NCBI GenBank assembly: GCA_009731375.1
Contig: BJOX01000005.1
Coordinates: 1,663,357 to 1,727,356 of the forward strand
Direction: 5' to 3'
From: Paulinella micropora
Taxonomy: Eukaryota; Cercozoa; Imbricatea; Euglyphida
Length of the DNA: 64,000 nt
The notes beneath the pieces are model-generated. The model did not search any database. It was not told the DNA's origin and was given only the letters and a program-made list of their open reading frames with translations. The position numbers and the translations under genes are program-made. Shown here one piece after another: positions 10,853-20,491 of this stretch (position 1 is its first letter; every line of letters begins with the position of its first letter).

Positions 10853-10943
10853 TAAACTTAATATTTATTTTAATTATTTTTTTTCTATAAATATATTCTG
10901 GTGAATTAGTTAATTTACACTACTTCAAAAACAAAACAAAAAA

Positions 10944-12469
10944 ATGCCTGTCCAATATGGAGGTGAACTAGTCCATCAGACTAAGGAACTGCTCACGGGT
11001 AAGTATGAATTGAACAAACTTACTGCCCGTGAAGGGTCGGCTGATGTTGTTCTCACCACTGCGGGTGGAAATGAAAGCACCTTTGAAATCCCTACTCGTC
11101 CTTTGAACCTTGCGAGGTCGGTGTTGCGATTTACTTACACCCCTTCCGCATCTGCTGGTTATAATCGTATGTTTACGGATTGCTTGCCTATGATACAAAG
11201 AATTGAACTGCGAAGCCGAAGCGGTCAATATTTGTGCAATCTTCAACACGTGGGCAATTACACTAAGATGATTTGGAAGCCTGAAATTAAATATGAAAAA
11301 TTTATGGCACTTGAAAACCACGGGGCGGGTGTATCTAGCGGGGCTATGCTTCAAAAGTGTAATGCTGGAAAAGTTGAGATAGGAANNNNNNNNNNGAGTT
11401 GAAATTGGAACTAGAGCAGAAAGAAAGGCAATTACTGATGCAGCCAATACTGCTGGAGTGGTTGCTGCAGTTCAAGGTTATTACAAAGTGCCACTTGTTA
11501 ATGCCCGCCGTCATAATGATACTGCTCTCGCCGATAGCACTGCTGGAAATTATAGCCTTGTTAATGTTCCTTNNNNNNNNNNTCACTGCTGAAATTATAG
11601 CCTTGTTAATGTTCCTTTTGAGGAGGCTAAGTATTTTGAAGGAGGAACTAATGCGACCCCTGACCCTGTTATTAAAGTTAAACTTCCGTTGGGTATGATT
11701 TTTGGAACTATTTTTGAATTAGATAAGACTATCGGTTTTAATGAAATTTTTCATTTGCGAATTGTGTGGGAGGGTACTAACAGCTCTACTTTCTATGGAA
11801 CTGATGCAAGCAGTATTTCTACTCTACTGGTGCTGCACAGGTTGCTGTTGGTGCTACTATTTCAAACTTGAATCTGTTTCTTGCCGTAGAGACTGACCCA
11901 AATGTTGTCCTTGGTGTTCAGCAGAAGATTGCGGGAGAAGGTTTTCCGTTTAAGATTGAATACCCTATCTCTTGGAAGCAGACCCTACAAACAGCGAACC
12001 AAAATTTCGTAGTAAAAATGAACCGCTCACAGGGTGAGAGAATTAGAAGAATTTATACTTCCGCATTCCACAACGATGAAAATAAAAATACCGCTTTTGA
12101 CAATGATAACAGAGCGGATGCAAAGATTATTTCATATTATACAACTCTGGATGGCTCTCGTCTTCAACAATTTGACATTGACACCTCTGAGAATGAGGAC
12201 TATATGATTTGAAGGATAGGTTGAAGGGAAGTGCCATCCTAAACAGCGATGTCTATCATTACAACTGGTTTCATGTGGATACTTGGGATAACAACCGCCC
12301 GCTGTGTGATAAGGATACCGACGGCTATGAGGTAAGTGGTCTAAGCCTTGATACTGAACGACGATATGAATTCGTTTCAACTACTGCGGGTGCTAATCTT
12401 AACCATTACACTTTTGCTATTCTTCAACAAAGTGTGCTTGTGAAGGGAATTGAAATTTTGATGAGTTGA
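10944..12469 (+). pseudogene. major capsid protein (E1)
   Basis: This is the homologue of the intact 491-residue E2 gene (37489-38964). The N-terminus QYGGELVHQ and the segments LNKLTAREGSADV, RPLNLARSVLRFTYT and MLQKCNAGKVEI align along its whole length, as do AFHNDENKNTAFDNDNRADAK and LSLDTERRYEF near the end. A double-jelly-roll capsid is expected from gene order and size; the fold itself cannot be seen. The frame is broken by indels and by two 10-N gaps (11386-11395, 11573-11582) with duplicated flanks, so part of the damage is assembly artefact. The stop codon lies in family B palindrome copy 4. Confidence 0.85.
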
Positions 12470-12640
12470 TATTTTGGAATTGCGATTCATGCTGTCGCAT
12501 TCTCGCTTATTCTAAAACATCATGATAAACAAAAAAAGTAAAAATTAATAGATTAAATATTTTTTTCTTGTATAATAATATAGGAAAACGACGTTTGAGA
12601 ATAAACGAGAGTGCGTAGCACGAAGTGAAATTCTCAAATG
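12466..12640. repeat. two family B palindromes in opposite orientation, copies 4 and 5
   Basis: Copy 4 (12466-12521) starts at the MCP stop codon and is reversed: TTGATATTTTGGAATTGCG to TTATTCTAAAACATC. Copy 5 (12590-12640) reads GACGTTTGAGAATAAACGA to TTCTCAAATG, and its last three bases are the start codon of the next gene. About 68 bp of AT-rich sequence lies between them and probably contains the promoter of the next gene. Confidence 0.7.
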
Positions 12641-13876
12641 TCCCACCAAAGAAATTTAATCGCACAAAATCCTGACGGAGATTTTATAAACGTCAGAGTT
12701 GGATATGATGGTGATATTGAAACAAATAATTCAAAAACCGCTTTTGGCGAAGCAGTAGTAGGTCAATTAACACCAGTTTTGCAAGAAATCTTTCCATATA
12801 CAATTAATACTAGGATATGGACAAAAACAGAAACAAAATCGTCTGTGTCATTTTTGAATAATATGGCTGAATTGAAAACAACTGCTGATGCTACGGCAGA
12901 TGCTAGACTGGTAAGTAAAAGGAGAATAAAATATAGAACTGGAATGGGTGCCCTAGCCCGCTTTACTGCTATATGGACAACGGATGATACGAAAGATTAC
13001 TATTCATATATTGGAATAGGAAATGATCTCGTTGATGGATTTTATTTTTACAAAAATCAAGCAGGAATAAGTATTGCACATTGTAAAGGAGGTGCTGCAG
13101 TTCATATTGACCAAGAAGACTGGGACGACCCTTGCGATGGAAATTATGCTATGCCAGACTTAGACTGGAGCAAAGGAAATGTATTTCAAATTCAATTTCA
13201 GTATCTTGGGTTTGGTGCTATTAAGTTTTATATTGAAAATCCCATAACAGGATTATTTCAATTAGTTCATATGATTGACTATGCGAATGCTAATACTGGG
13301 GTAAGCCTGCGAAATACAACATTACCTTTTACGGCAGTAATGAGAAATGATGCAGCGACTGGAATACAAACTCTTAAAACAGCGAGTGCCAGTTTATTCA
13401 TTGAGGGAACGAATACGATAAACACAAGTATAACAAACGAAGTGGAAGGAAGTAAAGCAGCAAACACCACTGAAAGTCCTATTATTAGTATCAGGAATAA
13501 AGCAACATTTGATGCGGGCGGTGCTAATTTAACAAATTATTCAAATGTTTATCCCACTTTGATAAGTATTACAAATGAAGATAGTAAGTCGTGTGTAGTA
13601 AGAATGGTATTAAATGGAACACTAACTGGAGCAGGTTTTGCAGATGTTGATTCTAAGTATTCAATTGTAGATACTGACACAAAGGCGAGTGCTATCGCAA
13701 ACGGAACAACAATTTTTAAAATATATGTAAATAGTGCTTCAACTCAACAAATCAATCTTAGAAGTTATGATATATACCTATCGCCGAGTGATGTATTGAC
13801 TTTTACACAGAAGTCTGTCTCTGCTGGTGGAGGAGGAAATGTCAATATTATTGCTAATTTTATAGAAGACCAGTGA
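12638..13876 (+). CDS. conserved 412-aa virion-block protein of unknown function (E1)
   Basis: This frame is intact in E1 although its neighbours are broken. It begins MSHQRNLIAQNPDGDFINV and contains YYSYIGIGNDLVDGFYFYKN, IQFQYLGFGAIKFYIENP and ANTGVSLRNTTLPF in the middle, then Ser/Thr-rich beta-like sequence to the end. The E2 homologue (36187-37437, 416 aa) is similar along its whole length. The pattern of short strands with Gly and aromatic residues suggests a beta-sandwich, perhaps a lectin-like or host-binding virion protein; that is inference. It always sits next to the major capsid gene. No Pfam family was recognised with confidence. Confidence 0.75.
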   Translation: MSHQRNLIAQNPDGDFINVRVGYDGDIETNNSKTAFGEAVVGQLTPVLQEIFPYTINTRIWTKTETKSSVSFLNNMAELKTTADATADARLVSKRRIKYRTGMGALARFTAIWTTDDTKDYYSYIGIGNDLVDGFYFYKNQAGISIAHCKGGAAVHIDQEDWDDPCDGNYAMPDLDWSKGNVFQIQFQYLGFGAIKFYIENPITGLFQLVHMIDYANANTGVSLRNTTLPFTAVMRNDAATGIQTLKTASASLFIEGTNTINTSITNEVEGSKAANTTESPIISIRNKATFDAGGANLTNYSNVYPTLISITNEDSKSCVVRMVLNGTLTGAGFADVDSKYSIVDTDTKASAIANGTTIFKIYVNSASTQQINLRSYDIYLSPSDVLTFTQKSVSAGGGGNVNIIANFIEDQ

Positions 13877-13929
13877 AGCAAAAAAAACAGAAGACAATGT
13901 AATATCAATCACAGATATTTTTTTACCAC

Positions 13930-14393
13930 ATCTTTATTATTAAAATAAGGTTGTTGAATTCAATATTCAAGGTATGTTTTATCAATCTTAGCAACATCTT
14001 CAATTTTCATTTTTTTTATACTTACCATATTGAAGAAAAATATCGGTTTCATTTTGTGCTATACATCCTTCGTCTGTAGCATTCGCTATCTCTTCGCCTA
14101 CATTAGCCTTTATTTCTGTAATTCCAGTCTCTCTCACAATAAGATCTGTTTCCTTAAAAGGAGTGCTTTGTTCCTCCATCATTTTTTTCTAATGTAGCTT
14201 CCAACTGAATAACTACTTTCACATTACATCCTTCGTCTGTAGCTTTCGCTGTGTCGTCGCGGGGTTTGTATTGCTCATAGAAAGAAAAAATGTCAGGCTT
14301 AGTCCATTTAATCGTGGGCTTTTTAATAGAAACATCAAGGTTCCATTTGTCAATTTCATTTAAGTAGTCCTGTTTGGTTGACAGGTCAGTCAT
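13930..14393 (-). pseudogene. second gene with ExoX-C-like tail, broken (E1)
   Basis: The start is at 14393 (MTDLSTKQDYLNEIDKW). The first part encodes KPTIKWTKPDIFSFYEQYKP. Two similar stretches of ATDEGC follow (near 14225-14260 and 14070-14095), which look like a small internal duplication. In a third frame the end reads QYGKYKK and then VAKIDKTYLEY, the same tail motif as the neighbouring gene. At least two frame breaks occur. E2 has no equivalent second gene. Role unknown. Confidence 0.5.
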
Positions 14394-14432
14394 TGATATA
14401 TATGAATATTAAAAAATCTTTTAGCAAAAATA

Positions 14433-14720
14433 TCAAATATATTTTTTTACTTCACTTTTAATGTCAGTAAATTTCTCAAACCACGGCTGTTTCATAACCC
14501 ATTCTAGATATGGTTTGTCAATGGCAGCAACATCTTGAATTTTCTTACCTTTATACTTACCGAATGGAAAAATATCCCTTGGCTTGCCTGCCCGTGCATT
14601 TTCAATCATTTGGATTTCGTCAGTAATTATCTTTTTAACATCGGTAATAGAAAATGTTTCTTTTTTATTTTCAATAGAGAGTTTCTCAAACTTCTCACAT
14701 AATCTGGTGAGGGTGGTCAT
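14433..14720 (-). CDS. small protein with ExoX C-terminal-like domain (E1)
   Basis: This is an intact 95-residue protein. The N-terminal half is helical and charged (TLTRLCEKFEKLSIENKK). The C-terminal half carries FPFGKYKGKKIQDVAAID and YLEWVMKQPW, the signature of the small ExoX-C-like (DUF3820-type) module that accompanies exonucleases and phage proteins. The nuclease domain itself is absent. The E2 homologue is 35854-36129. It lies beside the polymerase gene, so a helper role in DNA replication or repair is plausible; the mechanism is unknown. Confidence 0.75.
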   Translation of the reverse strand: MTTLTRLCEKFEKLSIENKKETFSITDVKKIITDEIQMIENARAGKPRDIFPFGKYKGKKIQDVAAIDKPYLEWVMKQPWFEKFTDIKSEVKKYI

Positions 14721-15555
14721 TGGTCTATATAGAGTGGTAAAAAATTTTATGGAAAAAAATTAATTATTTGATATTTTGATTATTATTAAATTTTAAGAGC
14801 GGGTGCGAACCCGTGTGGAATACTATCATTTTCGTTGATAAACTCACGACCGCACCATCTTGTTTTATTAACTACTTTTACTACATTCTTTTGATGCTGT
14901 ATGCTAAAATGCTCAATGTGTTGTTGTTTGCTGTTTCTACTAGTATGTATTGTCTTCATTATCTGGTATTAGTTAAACTTTCACCCTTATCCATTAATTC
15001 ATAAGCGGTTGGATTTAATTTTTTCAAGTCCAAACCTTTTTCTCTAAAGTGGAAATGAGTTTTACCTTTTTCTTCATCTTTTTTTACATACTCCAACATA
15101 TACCATTTTGGTGCTACCCATATTCCCCTTATTATTTTACAATCTGTTCCGAGGTCATCATCCATTCCGCCGATAATGCTTTATCTCTAAATCTCTTTAT
15201 CTGTTCAATGTTTCTTACATGGCTTTGAATGCTGTCTGTATCCGTATAATAATAATCTCTGTCAGGGTCGTTGTCTGGGTTGGCTTCAGTCATACACTTA
15301 TACATAATTCGTCTGCTGTATGCTAGGATAAATGCTCCGTAGTGAGTGGGTTTTGTAATTTTTTCTTCTTTTTCTTGCTCATCTCTGGGAATACCACTGA
15401 TTAGCCATAATTCACCATTAGCCTCTTCAAACTTTTCAATATCCGTTATTACATGTTTAGCCCAGAATTTCCAATACTCATGATTTTTTGATATGTATTT
15501 ACTTACAGAATTAATCGATCTTTGAATTGTCTTTCCGTATAAAGCATTCATAAAT

Positions 15556-16352
15556 AACTTTGCTAATAAGTACTGCGGTGTGCCTTTCTTTGAATTTTGT
15601 TTTTTCTTGAATAAGTCTAAAATATATTCTTTGAATACTGGTTCGGCTTCTCCAGTGTAATATCCACGATTGATTTTGACTTGGTAGCCAAGTTTAATCA
15701 TATCTTCAATATCTACAGAAGTAAGCCATTGGTCTTTCATATCTCTTAACTCCCATTTTAAACACCCCTTACTATCTCTATACGGAACCCGCGGATGTAA
15801 TATATTTTTTGGAGATATGTAATCAACATTATATATCCCTAGTTTCCCTTTCATTTCTCCTTCACATTCCTTTATTTCGCCAGTCATAAATAGTTCAAGC
15901 ATCGCCGTTGGATAAAGACTTACAACATCAGCATCAATAAGATAATCTACAACTTNNNNNNNNNNAACTTTGCTAATAAGTACTGCGGTGCGCCTTTCTT
16001 TGAATTTTGTTTTTTCTTGAATAAGTCTAAAATATATTCTTTGAATACTGGTTCGGCTTCTTCATGTAATATCCACGATTGATTTTGACTTGGTAGCCAA
16101 GTTCAATCATATCTTCAATATCTACAGAAGTAAGCCATTGGTCTTTCATATCTCTAACTCCCATTTTAAACACCCCTTACTATCTCTATACGGAACCCGC
16201 GGATGTAATATATTTTTTGGGGATATGTAATCAACATTATATATCCCTAGTTCCTTTCATTTCTCCTTCACATTCCTTTATTTCGCCAGTCATAAATAGT
16301 TCAAGCATCGCCGTTGGATAAAGACTTACAACATCAGCATAATCTACAACTT
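15556..16352. repeat. 390-bp direct duplication across an N gap, probable assembly artefact
   Basis: Bases 15556-15955 and 15966-16352 are the same part of the polymerase gene. They differ by a handful of substitutions and short indels and are separated by exactly ten N. Biological tandem duplication is possible. The 10-N junction and the same pattern at other gaps favour two overlapping, error-bearing contigs placed in tandem. Confidence 0.75.
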
Positions 16353-17020
16353 AATCAAACCCAATTTCACCATTTATGTATTTTTGATATTGTTCTGAAA
16401 TAAATCGTCTTTTGCTTGGATAAGTTCTAGCACCATATACTGCCCTTCTAAAATCTTTTTCTTGTTTTAAATTTGGTAGTTGAATAATATATTTACCATC
16501 TATCTTCTTTTTCCATAAATTGAAAGTAAGAGACGAAGTAGAGATAAAAGCGGTTAAGTTAATTTTATGTTCTTCATATATTTGATTATTTAGTGTGTCG
16601 TGTAGTTCCTTTAGTCCCATAACATCTTTTTCTAAGTATGTTAAACATTCGTTTTTTGTTTTGTCATCCATCTCTTCCCATCGTTTTGTCAAAGTCTCCT
16701 TTTAACATATTACATCCCAGTGTTTCAAGGTTCTTTTTTAGACTTCCCTCAGTGTGCTTACATAAATCCCAGAATTTGATATTTGTATATTCTAACGAGA
16801 TAATAGCACCATTATTCATTAAGGTATTTGCTTTTAACTTTGTTTTGATAAATTCTTTTTGAAAGTAGTAGTGGTCAAACTTACTCCCATTAAAAGCATT
16901 AACATATAATGTCGCTTTTGGTTTCCTTTTTGATAAATCCTCCGCATATTCAAAAATTATGTCAAGTAATTTAGGGATACATTCATCTCCGGCGACATAC
17001 TTAAAACCGATATCAGCAAT

Positions 17021-17024
17021 TGTT
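17021..17024 (+). repeat. 4-bp target-site duplication of the gypsy element, left copy (TTGT)
   Basis: TTGT precedes the 5' LTR, and TCGT at 27338-27341 follows the 3' LTR. They differ at one base. Removing one copy restores alignment length with the E2 polymerase across the site, which supports a 4-bp duplication with one later substitution. Confidence 0.75.
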
Positions 17025-17241
17025 GTGGACACCACCCCCCGAATTATCCGGTAAAAACTTATTTATAGATTTCGTCTGGCCGGACACGTCTGAAATGCCA
17101 ATTTGATCCTGGTCTTTTGGCGGCTTTTTGTCTTTGCGTCACTGAGCTAATATAACGAGACACCATTCTCTTTTTTTGAGGACTGTGTTTGGTTATATTA
17201 CCGACTTACTCTTCCATTGAGCTATCGTTGGGGATAGTACA
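17025..17241 (+). repeat. 5' LTR of the gypsy element
   Basis: This 217-bp repeat begins TGTGGACACCACCCCCCGAA and ends GGGATAGTACA. It matches 27120-27337 almost base for base. A run resembling a primer-binding site follows at 17243 (TTGGAGTCCATAGC), but I do not recognise the tRNA. Confidence 0.92.
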
Positions 17242-17863
17242 TTTGGAGTCCATAGCTAAAGGCTGATTTCTTTTCTGATCTGTCGTACAGACATCAGATA
17301 AGCACAAATTTATTTTTCGCTGATCTGTCGCACAGACATCAGACGAAAACAAACACTCCTACTCATCCTCAAACAAAAAACTTACAAACAAGCAATCAAT
17401 TTGTCACAAGCTGGCATAACCTTTAGCCCTTGTGCACATTTGGCTTCTGTGTGCTCTTCTACAAGACACCAGACCACACCTACTCCACTCCCTCTTGCTG
17501 CTTGCGTAAAGCCAAGTAGGATAAGTGCGAAACAAACATCAGACAAACACACAGACGGAGGAGAAACGAGCAAAGCACTCCCACTCTCTGTTCTGAACCA
17601 TTTTCCTTGCATTTTTTCTGCAGAAACCAGAGGAGATTACACATCTCTCACACAAGAGCAAGACAAATACAGTGCTTCGACAGACTGACTTCTACAAAAC
17701 AGCTCTTTTGACCAAACTATCGTTATCTCTGTGTAGGGCCTGACGCCCCATAACTATTTCAACAGAGAAAAGGAAGAAGGAGAAGAAGGTTGCATAGAGT
17801 GATAAGAACAACAGAAGAAAAAAAGAAAGAAAAAAAAAGCAGACGTGACTCTCATAACATAAG
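17242..17863 (+). other. gypsy 5' leader
   Basis: About 620 bp lie between the 5' LTR and the gag start. The leader contains two copies of a 23-bp near-palindrome (CTGATCTGTCG, then ACAGACATCAG) at about 17275-17298 and 17319-17342. No long frame I trust is present. Packaging and priming signals are expected here. Confidence 0.6.
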
Positions 17864-20488
17864 ATGGAAGACGAGAATGAGCAGGCTGGTGTGACACCAA
17901 CTGATTATGGTCCTAGTGAGGGAGGAGAGGAGCAGGAGACTCAGTACTCAGAAGAGAGGGGGGATAGAGATGGAGAGGAGAGAGAGGAGTATACGTATAC
18001 AGCCGATGTAGAGTCGACAGGGGGGGGTAATGCACAAGAAGCGAGTGCAGGTCAGACTGGAGGATCTCCATTGACAGAGGCAGAGAGAGAGATGGAGGAT
18101 GTTGGCCAGAATATCCCAAATACATGGGAACAGTTGGCTACATATGATGATGAAGAGTCCTTCTTCCTTAACTACCCAACCTATTATAAAACACACATCT
18201 ACATTCCTTACGAGAAAAGGAATAGACCAGGACAAGGTCAAAGCAACCTCCTGATCGAAATTCCCGGCCTTGCGAAGCCTCTCTTCAACAAAGTGAGGTT
18301 TGAGCACGAAAGAGTGCCATTGCAGGATATCAAGTATGGCGACACTCTTACACTGTGCGACATATACGACATATCTGCAACACTCTACGCTGCTGTGCTC
18401 GTTGCGGAATTTTATGAACGCACAAACATACAGTGGAAAAATAAACGCACAACTGCAGCATGGCTGTCTGTCTGTGGTGTCCCCACTGATATCAAGAATC
18501 TAGAAAGAAAGTTCGAAGGTAGAAACCAAAGTGGCATTGAGTTTGCCCTTGAGGCTTTTGTAACTGCCTTCACACGGGCTTACAACGAAATGTACAAAGC
18601 ACTGAAAGACAACACAAGGCAACATCCTGTTTACGAGGAGGTTGACCAGTCTTGTCAGGTGCTTGAACGCCTCACACAACTCCATAAGGGCCTCTTTGAG
18701 GGGAAGGAGCAAAAACCAACATGGAAACAATGGGCCCACACGAAGAATCACACTCTCATTAAAGGCCCTCTCACAACAATCCCAAATAATAACAGAGCTG
18801 ATAAGTCTTCCATGAGAGAAAAGGCACACTTCCTCTCTAGTGCCACAGGGCTTGCACAGTTCGTGACTCATCTAGCACGACAGGTGAAAGAAGAAGAGAC
18901 GAGACAGAAAGAGGAGAAGGAGCAGAAGGAGAAGATAGCTGTGGCAATGGCAGTAGCACGGGTGGCTCCACAGCCAACGGCTCCACCTACCACATCTAAC
19001 CCAGCTCCCAAGAAAGCAGGAGGAGGACCCACAGGAGGAGGACCCCAAGGGGGAGGGACAGTAATTAACTTGACTGACTCCCAGAAGAAAAAGCAGGCGC
19101 TGCAGGCAGCCCTAGCTAAAATCAAAATTGGGGGAGGGGGCCTTAAGCTCTATGCTATCACTGCCAATGAGGCTGACACAGAGAAGACCCTCATGACTAA
19201 GCTCAATGAGATGGACAGATGCTTCCAGCAAAACCAGTGTGAGGTGGAGCAGGAGTATGAAGTCCTAGAACATCTCTGTGATCGATCCCTCCTTGGAGCT
19301 GGTTTTGATCGTATAACTTACGAGAAGTACAGAGGAGAGGAGGAGCTAGCAAGGAAAGGTGGACATGCAGAGATGAGTTGTACTCTGGCCATTGCTGCCC
19401 TCATTCGATACTTTAAGGCAAGTGGATACCAACACTTGTGCACTGGCACATTGATTGGGTTTGAAATTTTCGACTTAGTATCGGAGCAGTTGCAGTCTGT
19501 CACTCAGCTTGCATCTGTCTTAACAAATGTGGGCACCCAGTACACTCTCTTTTATAACCACAAAGCCATACTCCTATATTTCCTCAGTGCTTTGCACGTC
19601 TACAACAAAAATAAGCTCACACTGCTCATGCAAGACTGCAAAACCTTCGACAAGGTAAAGCACTTGAACTTTTTGGAGATGAGCGTCTTTGAGGCCACGA
19701 CTAAGGCCGTGAGCCCAAAAATGTTGTGGACCGAAGTAATGACCGCTTGTCAGAGGCTCGACAGCCAGACAGCATCCTTGATCGGTTCTGCATCGGCTTC
19801 TGCTCAACCGCAAGCCGCACATACGCAACGATCTCTAGGAAAGCGACCAAGAGAGAACAGTCGTGAAGCTAACACACCTTGTATTCGTTGGTGGGCACGG
19901 GCACAATGCTTCAAACACACAAATAAGAAATGCCCGTACAACCACGATGTCGAGGACACCCGCATCCGAAACACACTCCTCAAGAACGTACGGTCGGACG
20001 AAACCAACACCGTCGCCGTTCTGCGCCGACTGCGCAAGGATCAGGGGTGGAAATTACAGGATGTCGCGGACCATGACCACGAACTAGCTGACGCGATCAA
20101 TTCTCTTTTCGCTAGAGATGATCAGAAGACGGCAGCCATAGAAGCCGCAAGTAGAGGAAGAGGTGGAACACGAGGAAGAGGAGGAGGGAGAGGAATCAAT
20201 CGAGGAGGAGGAGCCCCTTTCGCACGAGGCACATACACTCGCGGGGGGGAGAGAGGATTTGTGAGAAGAGGAGGAGGAAGAGGTGTATTTCAAGGTAGAG
20301 GAGGAGGAAGATGGGTTGGCCGAGGTGGATACGGCAGCGCAGAGCGCCCGTACCACAGAGATGGGGGCTGGGCAGACGGCTCGAGCTCAAGCTCGAGTTC
20401 CTCAGCACCACAGGCCTATGCGACATCAGGCGCAACCACTACCGACACTGATGCCGACTCAGGTAACAGATTTGAGGTAGTCCAATGA
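17864..20488 (+). CDS. gag: Gag polyprotein of the gypsy element
   Basis: The open frame has 874 residues, which is long for a gypsy Gag. The N-terminal 75 residues are acidic (Glu, Thr, Gly, Tyr). A capsid-like helical part follows. A Lys/Glu coiled coil and a GGGPTGGGPQGGG linker lie near residues 340-410. A CCCH finger (C-x8-C-x7-C-x3-H, around residues 672-694) replaces the usual CCHC knuckle. An RGG-rich tail (about residues 763-835) should bind RNA, and a Ser run (SSSSSSSSS) follows. The frame ends at UGA (20486-20488), followed directly by CUAG, and the same frame stays open into pol. The start at 17864 is the first ATG after the leader in this frame. Confidence 0.88.
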   Translation: MEDENEQAGVTPTDYGPSEGGEEQETQYSEERGDRDGEEREEYTYTADVESTGGGNAQEASAGQTGGSPLTEAEREMEDVGQNIPNTWEQLATYDDEESFFLNYPTYYKTHIYIPYEKRNRPGQGQSNLLIEIPGLAKPLFNKVRFEHERVPLQDIKYGDTLTLCDIYDISATLYAAVLVAEFYERTNIQWKNKRTTAAWLSVCGVPTDIKNLERKFEGRNQSGIEFALEAFVTAFTRAYNEMYKALKDNTRQHPVYEEVDQSCQVLERLTQLHKGLFEGKEQKPTWKQWAHTKNHTLIKGPLTTIPNNNRADKSSMREKAHFLSSATGLAQFVTHLARQVKEEETRQKEEKEQKEKIAVAMAVARVAPQPTAPPTTSNPAPKKAGGGPTGGGPQGGGTVINLTDSQKKKQALQAALAKIKIGGGGLKLYAITANEADTEKTLMTKLNEMDRCFQQNQCEVEQEYEVLEHLCDRSLLGAGFDRITYEKYRGEEELARKGGHAEMSCTLAIAALIRYFKASGYQHLCTGTLIGFEIFDLVSEQLQSVTQLASVLTNVGTQYTLFYNHKAILLYFLSALHVYNKNKLTLLMQDCKTFDKVKHLNFLEMSVFEATTKAVSPKMLWTEVMTACQRLDSQTASLIGSASASAQPQAAHTQRSLGKRPRENSREANTPCIRWWARAQCFKHTNKKCPYNHDVEDTRIRNTLLKNVRSDETNTVAVLRRLRKDQGWKLQDVADHDHELADAINSLFARDDQKTAAIEAASRGRGGTRGRGGGRGINRGGGAPFARGTYTRGGERGFVRRGGGRGVFQGRGGGRWVGRGGYGSAERPYHRDGGWADGSSSSSSSSAPQAYATSGATTTDTDADSGNRFEVVQ

Positions 20489-20491
20489 CTA
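20486..20491 (+). promoter_or_regulatory. candidate stop-codon readthrough site between gag and pol (UGA-CUA-G)
   Basis: The gag stop is UGA followed by CUAG. UGA-CUA is the known high-efficiency readthrough context used by several RNA viruses and animal genes. Gag and Pol are in the same frame with no other stop between 20489 and the start of the recognised pol region. No -1 slippery site is needed. Function is inferred. Confidence 0.6.

Larger units (their letters stand above)
14786..17024 (-). pseudogene. protein-primed DNA polymerase B, C-terminal part (E1)
   Basis: This minus-strand remnant holds the exonuclease end and the polymerase domain. Visible pieces are NAFNGSKFDHYYF (Exo II type), YLEKDVMGLKELHD (Exo III type), KLFMNALYGKT (Kx3NxxYG) and YYYTDTDSIQSH (YxDTDS). 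The stop at 14786-14788 lies at the position of the E2 end. The gene is split by frameshifts and an N gap with a 390-bp duplicated flank (15556-15955 versus 15966-16352). The gypsy element separates it from its N-terminal part at 27342-28237. The gene cannot produce a functional enzyme. Confidence 0.88.
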
